This document shows, piece by piece, positions 28,179 through 37,192 of a stretch of DNA of 64,000 nucleotides; positions within the stretch are counted from its first letter, which is position 1; each line of letters starts with the position of its first letter. The DNA is from Verrucomicrobiota bacterium (lineage in GTDB: Bacteria > Verrucomicrobiota > Verrucomicrobiia > Verrucomicrobiales > Akkermansiaceae). The notes under the pieces were generated by a model. The model was not told where the DNA came from. It did no database searches and saw only the letters and a list, made by a program, of their open reading frames with translations. The stretch is from the NCBI GenBank assembly GCA_017301995.1, contig JAFLEH010000032.1, positions 24,860-88,859 of the forward strand. Direction: 5' to 3'. Made by a program: the position numbers and the translations under genes.

Positions 28179-30614
28179 ATGTCCGGCGAACAACCATTCC
28201 TGCATCTCTTCGAATCCCTGGGCCGCCTTCCGCAGTCCCACTCGGACGCTATCAACCGTGAAGCCTATCAAGCCTTGCTGGAGGTCTTGTCCGTGCCGCT
28301 GGACCACCCTGGGCGATGCATCCTGCTGCGCGCTCCGCGGGCCGGACACGGCAAGACCCATCTGCTTTCCCGCATCCAACATCATTTGGCTCCGGGCCAC
28401 GAGTTCATCCCACTCCACCCTGCGAGCGGATGCCGGATCGACGCGCCGTCGGTGATCGACGACGCCCTCCGCCGCCTTGGCCGCCCGCTGCCGGCCGCCG
28501 GCGGACTTTGCGGGTTGGATCTGATTGTCCGCCGCTTGTATTCGCTGGCGCTGCAGCCGCTGGTCAGCTCGGGCGAAGTACCGTGCATCGACCGCGACGG
28601 TGCGCTGGCCTCGCTGAGAAACCGTCCGCTAGAGACCTTTGATTTCCACCATCCGAGCGCGGTCACCGCCCACTGGATCCGCGACAATTTCGAAGTCCTC
28701 GGCCCGCGCCTCGCGCTGGAGCTGTCCAACCTAACCGGCATCGCGCCGCGGGCGGTCGGGTTCTGGGTGGACGCGCTGTTCCATTTCGCGGTGACACCGA
28801 TCGATGTTCCCGGCCGGGTGGACGCCCTTGCGCTCACCGTGTTTTCGTCGGGTTCCGGCGACGGCGTGGCCATGGAACGGCTATCCGCCCTGCTGGCGCT
28901 GCTCTCGCTGCTGATGCGGGTGGTTTTGGTGGCGGACGATCTGGAAGGTTTTTCGGCGGACGAGACCGCGGCTCTGCGGCTCGCGGCGTTCATCGGCTCG
29001 CTGCGGCACACGGCCGAGCGGCTGGACGTGGTGCTTTCGCTGAACCGCGATATTTGGGAGAGCGCTTTTATCCCGCGCCTGAGCGGCGGCTTGGCCGACC
29101 GGCTTTCCGAGGTGGTAGTGGAGTTGGAGCCCCTCACCGACGACCAAATCGTCGCGCTGCTTGAGTCCCGCGTCCCCGGATTGGGAATGCGAGTGCTCGA
29201 CTACATGCGGAGCGAGAATCTGGAAACGCACGCCCGTGGCGTGCTGCGGGCCGCCGCGGCGGCTTGGACGCGCGCCTCCCGCCATCCGGGTGGCGCTCCG
29301 CCCCCGGCACCCCGCATCGAGCCGCCTCCGGCACTCGCCGAAACCGCCGCCCCGGCACCGGTTGCCGCCGCAGTGGCTGCCGCGCTCGCCGCGTTTACCG
29401 AGGAGGCACCCGCTACTCCCGTAGCCACGCCCGATGTCGCTCCGGTTGAGCCTCCGGCACCCGCTCCCGCGGATCCGGCACCGCCACCGGCTGCGCCGCC
29501 ACCGCCGGAATCCCCGTTCCAAGCGGTGACCGAGCCCATCCTGGAACCCGCTCCACCGGCGCCCCCCCCAACGCCCGCCATTCCGGAAAAACCGGTGGCG
29601 CCCGTCGTTTCGACACCCTTTCAGCCGACGATGGCGTTTACCCCGCCGCCCGCCTGGCAGGCACCGGTCATTCATGAGGCCGCTCCGCCTCAGAATGCCC
29701 CCACCCCGCCGCCCGTGGCCGAACCCACGGTGCCGGCAGCTCCCCAACCCGATTTTCTTCAAGCCCCGCCCGCTTGGGATTCTCCGGTGATTCAGGCGTC
29801 CCCGCCAGTCGCACCCGATCCGGTCAGCCCTCCCATCACTCCTGTCACCCCGCCTCAGGTGACTCCTTCCGCAGTGTTCCAAGCGCCGTCGGCATGGCAA
29901 TCTCCCGTCGTCACCGAACCGCAGGTGGTCGTGCCGGAGCCTCCGTCGGCCCCGGTTTTCGAGCCACCCGTGGCCCCGCCGACTCCCGCGCCATCGGTGG
30001 TACTCGAACCGCCTCCGGCATGGCAGCCGCCCGCATTCCATGAACTTTCGGCTGCCGCACCGGTTTTCGAAGCGGTAGCCCCCTCTCCCGCTCCGGTTGA
30101 GGCTCCCCAGCAGGTTTATTCGACCTCGCCGGTCTGGCAGCCCGCCGCTGCCGCCCCTGCGCCGGAAGCTCCCGCCGCACCGGAAATTCCGGCACCCCAG
30201 CCGTTTTCCCCGGTTTTTGAAACGATCGCCACTCCGCCGGTCGAGTTCCATCCCGCACAGCCGGAACCGATCACGCCCGAGCCCGCACCGGTGTTTCAAG
30301 CGTCTCCCCCGGCCTGGCAATCACCCGCGTTCCAGCCCGCCACTCCGCCACAGCACCCTCCGATGTGGCAGCCCCCCGTTCCACAGGAAACTCCGGCCCC
30401 TCTCTATGCCACCCCGGTTGGCACGCCGACGCAGGCCACATGGCACGAAGCGACCGCTCCCAGCGCGCCCTTCAGCCAGCCAGCGGCCCAGCCCGTTGCG
30501 GAGCCCGCTCCGGCTCCGGCACCGGTGCCCGAAACCCAGGCACCGATCGATCAGGACCGCGTGGAAGACCTGCTCCGGCAGTTCCGCGAGCGCTACAGCC
30601 GTCCGAATCCTTAA
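28179..30614 (+). CDS. P-loop protein with long proline-rich tail
   Basis: 811 residues. The first 370 look like a cytoplasmic NTPase: a P-loop-like ILLRAPRAGHGKTHLL near residue 47 and a hydrophobic VVLVADDLEGF near 247 that may serve as Walker B. From about 370 to 790 the protein is dominated by Pro, Ala, Val and Glu with at least seven imperfect repeats around P-A-W-Q-x-P (PPAWQAPV, PPAWDSPV, PSAWQSPV, PPAWQPPA and similar). It ends in a short basic helix (DRVEDLLRQFRERYSRPNP). The tail is probably extended and could bind partner proteins. Another Pro-rich gene with a similar FQxP style lies at 53654-54583. Function not recognised. Confidence 0.6.
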   Translation: MSGEQPFLHLFESLGRLPQSHSDAINREAYQALLEVLSVPLDHPGRCILLRAPRAGHGKTHLLSRIQHHLAPGHEFIPLHPASGCRIDAPSVIDDALRRLGRPLPAAGGLCGLDLIVRRLYSLALQPLVSSGEVPCIDRDGALASLRNRPLETFDFHHPSAVTAHWIRDNFEVLGPRLALELSNLTGIAPRAVGFWVDALFHFAVTPIDVPGRVDALALTVFSSGSGDGVAMERLSALLALLSLLMRVVLVADDLEGFSADETAALRLAAFIGSLRHTAERLDVVLSLNRDIWESAFIPRLSGGLADRLSEVVVELEPLTDDQIVALLESRVPGLGMRVLDYMRSENLETHARGVLRAAAAAWTRASRHPGGAPPPAPRIEPPPALAETAAPAPVAAAVAAALAAFTEEAPATPVATPDVAPVEPPAPAPADPAPPPAAPPPPESPFQAVTEPILEPAPPAPPPTPAIPEKPVAPVVSTPFQPTMAFTPPPAWQAPVIHEAAPPQNAPTPPPVAEPTVPAAPQPDFLQAPPAWDSPVIQASPPVAPDPVSPPITPVTPPQVTPSAVFQAPSAWQSPVVTEPQVVVPEPPSAPVFEPPVAPPTPAPSVVLEPPPAWQPPAFHELSAAAPVFEAVAPSPAPVEAPQQVYSTSPVWQPAAAAPAPEAPAAPEIPAPQPFSPVFETIATPPVEFHPAQPEPITPEPAPVFQASPPAWQSPAFQPATPPQHPPMWQPPVPQETPAPLYATPVGTPTQATWHEATAPSAPFSQPAAQPVAEPAPAPAPVPETQAPIDQDRVEDLLRQFRERYSRPNP

Positions 30615-30677
30615 TAAATCGAACATTCGCCTTGCGGCAGCGCCCCGCCTTGCGTCTTACTTGGCGCGGCGCAACGC

Positions 30678-31937
30678 ATGAGCACTTCCACCACCGATTT
30701 CCAGTCTCCGGACAACCTCGCCCGCGCGGCAGGTGCCGCCGCCCACTATCAGTCGGAAACCGACGACCTGATGGGCGACAAGATGATCCTCAACATGGGA
30801 CCATCCCACCCGGCCACCCACGGCGTGCTCCGGCTGATCCTCGAACTCGACGGGGAAACCATCCTCAAGGCCAGCCCGGACGTGGGCTTCCTCCATCGCG
30901 GCGATGAAAAGATCGCGGAAAACATGCACTACAACCAGTTTGTGCCGTACACCGACCGGTTGGACTACCTCGCCCCGCTGGCCAACAACGTCGCCTACGC
31001 CTGCGCGGTCGAGAAACTGATGGGCTGGACCCTCCCGCCGCGCGGCCAGGCTCTCCGCGTGTTATGTTGCGAACTCGCGCGCATCTCATCACATATGTTG
31101 GGCATCGGCGTCTGCGCGATGGATACCGGCGCGATGACCGCGTTCCTCTACACCATGACGGAGCGCGAGAAGATCCACAATTTCTGCGAGCAGCTCACCG
31201 GCGCACGGTTCACCACCTCCTACACCCGCGTCGGAGGCCAGATCCGCGACCTTCCGGCCGGGGCCGAATCCGCCGTCCGCAGCCTGCTCAAGGACTGCCT
31301 CGTGGCCCTCGACGAGATTTCCAAGCTGCTCGACAAGAACAAGATCTATCGGGACCGCATGATCGACATCGGGATCATCACCCGCGAGTCGGCGATTTCC
31401 TGGGGGCTCACCGGCCCCAATCTCCGTGGGTCGGGCGTGCCCCGCGACCTTCGCAAAGACAGTCCCTATCTGGGATATGAAAACTATGAGTTCGACGTGC
31501 CGGTCACCGAGGAAGGCGATTGCTACGCCCGCTATCTCGTGCGGATGGAGGAGGTCAAGCAGGCCGTTTCGATTTGCCGCCAGGTACTCGACAAGATGCC
31601 CTCCGGCCCGGTCAACGTGGTCGATGCGAAAAGCACCCTTCCCAACAAGGAAAAGGTGCTGATGTCGATGGAGGAACTCATCAACCACTTCATCGTCGCC
31701 ACCCAGGGCATCGACGCGCCGCCCGGCGAGGTCTATTTCGCCGCGGAAAACCCCAAGGGCGAACTCGGATTTTTCATCCACTCCAAAGGCGGCGGAGTCC
31801 CCCACCGTCTGAAAATCCGCAGCCCCTCGTTCTGCAACCTTTCGATTCTTCCGAAACTGCTTCCGGGCCACATGGTCTCCGACGTTCCTGCCGTTCTCGG
31901 ATCGCTCGATTTCGTCATGGGAGAATGCGACCGCTGA
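30678..31937 (+). CDS. nuoD: NADH-quinone oxidoreductase subunit D
   Basis: 419 residues of the 49-kDa subunit of complex I, which helps form the quinone-binding site in the peripheral arm. Family landmarks are NMGPSHPATHGVLRL near 38, PDVGFLHRGDEKIAE near 68, the NQFVPYTDRLDYL segment near 87, and the C-terminal LPGHMVSDVPAVLGSLDFVMGECDR. The length is normal. Only nuoE follows; nuoB, C and F-N are not in the window. Confidence 0.95.
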   Translation: MSTSTTDFQSPDNLARAAGAAAHYQSETDDLMGDKMILNMGPSHPATHGVLRLILELDGETILKASPDVGFLHRGDEKIAENMHYNQFVPYTDRLDYLAPLANNVAYACAVEKLMGWTLPPRGQALRVLCCELARISSHMLGIGVCAMDTGAMTAFLYTMTEREKIHNFCEQLTGARFTTSYTRVGGQIRDLPAGAESAVRSLLKDCLVALDEISKLLDKNKIYRDRMIDIGIITRESAISWGLTGPNLRGSGVPRDLRKDSPYLGYENYEFDVPVTEEGDCYARYLVRMEEVKQAVSICRQVLDKMPSGPVNVVDAKSTLPNKEKVLMSMEELINHFIVATQGIDAPPGEVYFAAENPKGELGFFIHSKGGGVPHRLKIRSPSFCNLSILPKLLPGHMVSDVPAVLGSLDFVMGECDR

Positions 31938-31977
31938 CGCCACTCCCGGTTTTCGCCCAACAGCCAATTGGATAGAT

Positions 31978-32544
31978 ATGTCCCACTCCCCTCTCGAAGA
32001 TTCCATCGCCTCGCATGAAACGCCGGGGACGCGCCACTTCGCGCCGTTCGCGGTGACGCCCGACCTGGACGCGGCCGCCGACGAAGCCGTTTCCCATTAC
32101 CCGGAGAAGCGCTCCGCCACCCTGCCGCTGCTACACATGGTCCAGCACCGGTTCGGGTTCATCTCCGCCGCCGCCATCGACTGGATCGCCGCGAAACTCC
32201 AACTGGAGCCGATCAAAGTGGTCGAAGTGGTCACCTTCTATCCGGGATTCCGGCAGTCGGCTCCCGGAAAATTCCACATCCGTGTCTGCCGGACGCTCTC
32301 CTGCGCCATGGGCGGAAGCCACGAACTGATGGACAGACTCTGCGAAATCACCGGCATCGACCGCTCGCAGTGCGACCCTCACCACCATCCGATCGCCGTT
32401 TCCCCGTGCGGAAATTTCTCGGTCGAATTCGCCGAGTGCCTCGCCTCCTGCGGCACCGCCCCGGTGTGCATGGTCAACGACGACTTCCACGAAGGCATCA
32501 CCTCCGACAAGGCGGAAGCCCTCCTCGCGAAATACCGCGCGTAG
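31978..32544 (+). CDS. nuoE: NADH-quinone oxidoreductase subunit E
   Basis: 188 residues of the 24-kDa subunit with a thioredoxin-like fold. The four cysteines for the N1a [2Fe-2S] cluster are present as CRTLSC near 101 and AECLASC near 150. The N-terminal FHIRVCRT, YPEKRSATLPLLHMVQ and FYPGF segments match the family. It starts 40 nt after nuoD on the same strand. The next gene is convergent, so the usual nuoF partner is missing here. Confidence 0.93.
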   Translation: MSHSPLEDSIASHETPGTRHFAPFAVTPDLDAAADEAVSHYPEKRSATLPLLHMVQHRFGFISAAAIDWIAAKLQLEPIKVVEVVTFYPGFRQSAPGKFHIRVCRTLSCAMGGSHELMDRLCEITGIDRSQCDPHHHPIAVSPCGNFSVEFAECLASCGTAPVCMVNDDFHEGITSDKAEALLAKYRA

Positions 32545-32631
32545 GCCCGGGCCATGGCGCCAGCTAACAGACAGACGACCTTGGCCAACCTACCTGTGGG
32601 CCTGCCCTTGAGCGGCGTGTCCACGCCTCGA

Positions 32632-33384
32632 CTATAGGTTTTGGGAATCCAATTTGGCTTGTTTATATTCCCGGTCCTCCCTGAACCACTCGCCCTGCCA
32701 GTGGTGGGCGGCATAGGCCAGCGGATGGTTCTCCCGTCGAAAATCCGGAGGTGGGGTTTCCGCGAAAAAGTAGGGATAGACCGCTTCACGGGACCAGCCG
32801 ACAACGTCTCCGTGTTCGAAGATCCATCCCGCCAACAAACCCGACTCACATTCGACAGGACGTCCGCTCCAGTTTCCGTTCAACCATGCCGCAAGCGAGT
32901 TTTCAATCGCCTTCGGTCCGGAAATGGCCAGCACATCCCAGGGATTGTCCGGACGCTCGTCTCCGAGTACGGCCCGGATCCGGTAGAGGTGCATGTCCCA
33001 GAAGGGGTGTCTGGCGGGACTTGCGAGTATCGAGCATGTGGGAGACTCCGGCCCGGGAAATATGAAGCCGAAGTGAACGCAGTCGGTCGCCATGATCTCC
33101 GGCAGCGGACCAAGCAGCTCCATATCGTGGTCCATGTACAATCCGCCGAATTGCCGGAGAATCTCGTAACGGACCAGATCGGGCCGGATTCCCATGCCAA
33201 GTGCCTCGTTGAGCATTGCCCCGCCGCACAACGATCGGGCGGCGAGTTCCGGCAGATCGGCATCCGTCCAAAGCCGGTATTCCCAATCGGGAAGCCATTT
33301 TGCGATGCTTGCCTGCCAAGGCAGCGCGATTTCCGGAAACGGGTTCTTTCCCAGCCAGATTTGGTGTACGGTTTTCGGGATCAT
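32632..33384 (-). CDS. DXD-type glycosyltransferase (OCH1/capsule-like)
   Basis: ATG 33384 overlaps the stop of the upstream mutase gene (ATGA) and gives 250 residues. It begins IPKTVHQIWLGKNPFPE, the signature of the Gly_transf_sug (OCH1-like) family. The metal and nucleotide-sugar binding DXD-type motif is GLYMDHDMELLG near 86. Related bacterial enzymes add a hexose to capsule or lipopolysaccharide. Its coupling to UDP-galactopyranose mutase suggests a glycan that contains galactofuranose; donor and acceptor are not known. Confidence 0.82.
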   Translation of the reverse strand: MIPKTVHQIWLGKNPFPEIALPWQASIAKWLPDWEYRLWTDADLPELAARSLCGGAMLNEALGMGIRPDLVRYEILRQFGGLYMDHDMELLGPLPEIMATDCVHFGFIFPGPESPTCSILASPARHPFWDMHLYRIRAVLGDERPDNPWDVLAISGPKAIENSLAAWLNGNWSGRPVECESGLLAGWIFEHGDVVGWSREAVYPYFFAETPPPDFRRENHPLAYAAHHWQGEWFREDREYKQAKLDSQNL

Positions 33385-34397
33385 GGATTTTTTGTGGTTT
33401 GTTGCATCGGGAGAAAAGGGCGCAGCTTTGAGAATGCCTGGGCCACGGCCATCCACATGTCCAGATAGCTGTATGTGGCCAGGCGTCCGAGGAAAACGGT
33501 CCCCATTTCAGCGGTGGCCAGTGCCCGGTATTTCTGGTAGATCGCCATCCCATCTCCGAATGGAACGGGGTAATACGGATCGTTGCCCGCCTCGTGGGCC
33601 AGCGGATATTCGCGGGTGACGAGAGTGTGGGGCGGGGTTTCACCGGAAAACCACGCGTGATCGTAGATGCGTGTGTAGGGCAGCCGGTTGCATTGGTTGA
33701 TGACCGGATGGGGCAGCCGATCAGGACTCCACTCGTGTTCGAAACGCAACGAGCGGTAGGGAAGCGGTCCATGTACACAATCGAAATAGTCGTCGATCTT
33801 GCCGGTATAGATCACCCGGTCGCCGGGCTTGCGGTGGCGGCGCCACTCGTCAGGGTTCACTCCGAGACGAACGGGAATGCCATCCAGCATGTTAGAGAAC
33901 ATCGCGGCATAGCCACACGCCGGTTGGCCCTGGAACTCGTCGGTGAAATAGCGGTCGTCGTCATTGTCCCGGCGGGTTGGCACGCGGCCGGTGATGGCCG
34001 CGGGAAGTTCCTTCCATGGCACCCCCCACTGTTTCTCCGAGTATTCGGCGAAAATCAGATCCCGGATTTCCTCGTCGGTTAGAGCGTGGCCAATCTGGCG
34101 TTCGGTGACTTTCGAATAGGGGATCGATATGCGGCCCAGAGCGGTGTCCGCCATCACCTTGTGCCGATAGTCGGTCCACGCGGTGAATCGGGATAGGAAC
34201 TCCCACACGGCGCGGTCGTTGGTGTGAAAAAGATGCGGGCCGTAACGGTGGACGGTCACGCCGTTGATCCGTTCGTCGTGGCAGTTTCCACCGGTTTGGG
34301 AGCGGGTTTCCCAGATTTCCACATGGTGCCCGGCATCGGCCAGCAGCCGCGCCGCGGCGCTACCCGAGATTCCGGAACCGACAACGTGGAATTTCAT
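33381..34397 (-). CDS. glf: UDP-galactopyranose mutase
   Basis: ATG 34397 is the true start (MKFHVVGSGISGSAAARLL, the FAD-binding GxGxxG); 338 residues, slightly short for the family. Further landmarks are GGNCHDE near 35, YGPHLFHTND near 50, IPYSKVTERQIG, SEKQWGVPW near 130, and the C-terminal YPVPFGDGMAIYQKYRALA. The enzyme makes UDP-galactofuranose for surface glycans. It sits between two glycosyltransferase-type genes in one leftward operon. Galactofuranose in the cell's exopolysaccharide or protein glycans is the natural reading. Confidence 0.92.
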   Translation of the reverse strand: MKFHVVGSGISGSAAARLLADAGHHVEIWETRSQTGGNCHDERINGVTVHRYGPHLFHTNDRAVWEFLSRFTAWTDYRHKVMADTALGRISIPYSKVTERQIGHALTDEEIRDLIFAEYSEKQWGVPWKELPAAITGRVPTRRDNDDDRYFTDEFQGQPACGYAAMFSNMLDGIPVRLGVNPDEWRRHRKPGDRVIYTGKIDDYFDCVHGPLPYRSLRFEHEWSPDRLPHPVINQCNRLPYTRIYDHAWFSGETPPHTLVTREYPLAHEAGNDPYYPVPFGDGMAIYQKYRALATAEMGTVFLGRLATYSYLDMWMAVAQAFSKLRPFLPMQQTTKNP

Positions 34398-34453
34398 AAT
34401 GGACGGACCGAGAACGGGCGGGTGCGTACTGTGACCGGAGCTTGGTTTCCGGG

Positions 34454-36355
34454 TCATCCGACTGCATCGGCAAGGCGGCGGTTGGGCAGGGGCTGCCAAT
34501 CCGCGCGGATGAACGGAAGGCCGAAGATATGCAGCCAGAGCTTTTCGTAGATGTAGCCGTGGGAGTAGTGCCCCTGGGCAAGAGCGCGCATTTGCGGGAT
34601 GCATTCCCTGGGGATCATCGACAGCCGCTCGTTCCGCACGCCGAACATGGCTCCGTAACCGAACCGCGCGAGGGATGCCCGCCAGGCATCCGCCGCCAGA
34701 TCGGTCAAGCCGCACAACTCAAGAAAATGCCCGCTGATGCTCCAACCCCGCGGCAACCGGTGATGCTGGCTATAGTCTTTGAAGATGTTTCGCCCGCCCC
34801 CGTCCTGCCATGTGGTTGTGTCCAGAGTGGCGGGGCTGTAGAATTCCGTGTAAACCGGGATGTCGCCCACCCATTCCCGGTCCTCCATGACGCGCAGATT
34901 GGCGGGAGGGATGTCGGAAGCCGCCATATACCCGGAAGTGAGGGGCTGGACCTCCGCCCAGTGGCCGCGCAGGTCGAGAAGTTTCAGTAGGTCCGGGCTG
35001 TGCGGAAACGGATCGCCCTGGCAGAATACGGTCCATTCGTCCGCGGGACCGTGGCCGTGGGTCTGCAAATGGTGCAGATAGGTGTCCGCCTCACGACCTT
35101 GGTTGGGAAGGACCTCCAGCTTGTCGATCCGGGCCAACACCTTGGCATCGAGTATCTCCGGACCCTTGTTGTAGAGCACAACGGTGATGTCATCAGGCAC
35201 ATCCAGCAGCCAGCCAATGTCCTCCTTGTAGCGCGCCACCACCAGAGTGACGGGATGGACGCCTGCCACGGGTGCGGGTGATCTCCTCTCCGCCTGCTCC
35301 GCTCTCTTTGTTTCCAGGGCCGCTTCCAACAGCGGGCTGCGCGCGGTTCCGGTGCCCTTCATGATCTCAAGCTTCGCGGCCAGATCCACGGCCCCGAAAT
35401 ACAGAACCTCGCTCCGCGGATTCGCCCAGGTGGCGTATTCAACGTCCAACGCGAACCAATGGTTGGCCGTACGGTCGTTCCAGGCGATGAACGTGAGCAC
35501 CCCGGCACAGGCCATGCGCGGATAGAGCGCGGCCAGCAGGAACCATTCGTCGAAGCCGTAGCTGGGCCAGTCGGAGCCGAAAACCGGAGTCTCGCGGCGG
35601 ATCTCCTCCGTGGCACCGATGGTGCAGTGGCCGGGCATGGTTCCGCGCAGGGTGTGCCAGATCATCGCCTTCATCAGGTCCGCCACCGGATAGCCGCCCG
35701 CCGCGCCGAACTGGCAGGCGTTGATCGGGCGATAGAAACCCGGATCGTTGTCCGGCCCGCCGCCGTCCAGGATGTAAGGCGCGCGCCACAGACCGTGCCC
35801 GGCCTGCATCGCGTGTTCGCTGCGCTCAATGTTGTGGAGAATTTCGGGAGCGTGGTCGGCATCGGTGATGGTAACCCAGCGGTCGGGCTCCTCAAACGCC
35901 AGGAACCGCCACAGCGCGCCGGGGTTGTGGCGGAGCGACGAAGCCTTCATCACCATCACCTCGCAGCCCGCAGCAACCAGATCCTCCACCAGAAACTCCA
36001 GATCCGCCGCCAGATAGACGCGGAAAACAATGTCCGGACGCTCCTCCCGGAGCTTCTCCGCCCCGTCCAGCAGAGGCCGCACATAGTGCTCCCACGGCGC
36101 GTGCCGGGACACCAGGCCCAGACGCTTCGCGTCCATCAGCAGGCTCCGGGACGGCTGCGGAAAGTCCGGCTCCGAGGCATGGGCGGGCTTCCAGAACAGG
36201 CTGGTGGCCACCAGATGCGGTCCGAAACGGGGATTCTCCACCCGCGCCACCCCGCAGAGTTCCGCTAGCATAGCTCGGTCTCTATCCGTTGCAACTTCCT
36301 GATATTCCAACACTTGCGCGTCGCTCAGCACGGGGAAAACATCGGTCCAACTCAT
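34454..36355 (-). CDS. Two-domain DUF3431 glycosyltransferase-like protein
   Basis: The start at ATG 36355 is supported because the same ATG is conserved in a remnant at 40070. 633 residues. The N-terminal half (about 40-330) looks like a nucleotide-diphospho-sugar fold: it has ITDADHAPEI near 155, then GFYRPINACQFGAAGG and YGFDEWFLLAALYP. The C-terminal third (about 395-610) begins VTLVVARYKEDIGWL and contains VVLYNKG and LPNQGREADTYLHHL, the features of DUF3431, a glycosyltransferase-like family. It is first in the leftward operon with glf and diverges from the Tat cassette, sharing its 130-nt upstream region. Probably modifies a surface glycan or an exported cassette protein (inference). 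Confidence 0.65.
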   Translation of the reverse strand: MSWTDVFPVLSDAQVLEYQEVATDRDRAMLAELCGVARVENPRFGPHLVATSLFWKPAHASEPDFPQPSRSLLMDAKRLGLVSRHAPWEHYVRPLLDGAEKLREERPDIVFRVYLAADLEFLVEDLVAAGCEVMVMKASSLRHNPGALWRFLAFEEPDRWVTITDADHAPEILHNIERSEHAMQAGHGLWRAPYILDGGGPDNDPGFYRPINACQFGAAGGYPVADLMKAMIWHTLRGTMPGHCTIGATEEIRRETPVFGSDWPSYGFDEWFLLAALYPRMACAGVLTFIAWNDRTANHWFALDVEYATWANPRSEVLYFGAVDLAAKLEIMKGTGTARSPLLEAALETKRAEQAERRSPAPVAGVHPVTLVVARYKEDIGWLLDVPDDITVVLYNKGPEILDAKVLARIDKLEVLPNQGREADTYLHHLQTHGHGPADEWTVFCQGDPFPHSPDLLKLLDLRGHWAEVQPLTSGYMAASDIPPANLRVMEDREWVGDIPVYTEFYSPATLDTTTWQDGGGRNIFKDYSQHHRLPRGWSISGHFLELCGLTDLAADAWRASLARFGYGAMFGVRNERLSMIPRECIPQMRALAQGHYSHGYIYEKLWLHIFGLPFIRADWQPLPNRRLADAVG

Positions 36356-36612
36356 GGTCATTCGGGGTAGGGATTGATAGCCGGAGAAAAAAGTTTGCCT
36401 CTCCGTGAGAAAAAACTTGCGTCCCCCCCCCCCCATTGTGGCAAGAGAAAAATGCGCTTGCGCGAAAATCAATCCAAATCCATCATGAATCCGCAACCGA
36501 ACTCCGGTCCGTCAAACCCCTCCGTGAACACTTTCACACGTAGATCCTTCATGAAAACATCCGCCCTAACCGTCGGCGCGGTGGCACTGCTCTCGCAGGG
36601 AAAGGCGCTGGG
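36353..36612 (+). repeat. Promoter-leader block, copy 1
   Basis: About 260 nt that recur almost unchanged at 40068-40325. The block covers the divergent start codon of the DUF3431 gene, a shared inverted repeat (AAGTTT at 36391-36396 with AAACTT at 36413-36418 around CTCTCCGTGAG), a poly-C run, and the first 42 codons (Tat leader) of the cassette gene. Similarity stops abruptly after the leader. Confidence 0.9.
36423..36434 (+). repeat. Poly-C tract (12 C), copy 1
   Basis: Twelve consecutive C residues, 51 nt upstream of the start codon of the Tat-exported protein. The equivalent tract in copy 2 has ten. Long mononucleotide runs slip during replication and can switch promoter activity. Confidence 0.9.
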
Positions 36613-37192
36613 GGATGGGGTGGGAGGGAATAATTCTAGCACAATTCCACAGATCAATCCTCCATACGGCGCTGGCGTTAAGAGAACAGAGCCTACTGCG
36701 AACAATCCCGTAAACTCGGTTGTTGAGAACTTTGGATTGGGTCAAAATTATCAATTTGTAACGACAGTAGTTTCACCTTGCGCGGAGAATGCATGCAAAC
36801 AATTTGATGAGGTAAAATACGTCTGTAAGGTCGAGGCTTTGATATCCGGAAGTGTCACTGGCCTGAGTGTAGCTCACTCCCGTAATTTCATAGCATTTCA
36901 GGTCCTCACCGCTGATCAGAACAGCTCCGTCATTTATTCTTGGGAGGTAACAAGCCAAGGCTCTGCGTCGATTCAGCCGAAAAAAAGGGAATTTACGTCA
37001 GGCGGTACGATACTGATCGACGAAGACACCTACAGACTTTCGATTGAATCTGAGCGCACGGCTTGTGGAGCCAATACTGTCGGAGTCAAGGCGCGGGCTG
37101 TTTTGAAGAACTTGTCGACCAATGTTGTTACTCCACTGGCTTGGACACCGGAAAGGCTAACCGTATGGCAGACTTGTGATAGCGGTCAATAA
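36485..37192 (+). CDS. Tat-exported protein of cassette 1, unknown
   Basis: 235 residues. A twin-arginine leader is clear: TRRSFMKTSALTVGAVALL then SQGKALG, with cleavage expected after residue 42 or so. The mature part is unlike anything I recognise. It is rich in Ser, Thr, Val and Asn and looks all-beta. Conserved with copy 2 are a Cys pair (CAENAC and YVCK), the segment ERTACGANTVGVKAR and the C-terminal W..C, so one or two disulfides are likely. The lower GC and different codon use of 36620-37100 suggest foreign origin or relaxed codon selection. The gene overlaps the lipoprotein gene by 17 nt. Confidence 0.7.
   Translation: MNPQPNSGPSNPSVNTFTRRSFMKTSALTVGAVALLSQGKALGDGVGGNNSSTIPQINPPYGAGVKRTEPTANNPVNSVVENFGLGQNYQFVTTVVSPCAENACKQFDEVKYVCKVEALISGSVTGLSVAHSRNFIAFQVLTADQNSSVIYSWEVTSQGSASIQPKKREFTSGGTILIDEDTYRLSIESERTACGANTVGVKARAVLKNLSTNVVTPLAWTPERLTVWQTCDSGQ

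Noticed and set aside
28881..30320. Long minus-strand open frame opposite the Pro-rich tail
   Set aside because: It mirrors a biased Pro/Ala-coding sequence (Gly/Arg-rich antisense), with no motif and no start context.
32545..32631. Possible remnant coding segment between nuoE and the glycosyltransferase
   Set aside because: A short minus-strand frame crosses the gap, but I could not match it to any family and it is too short to judge.
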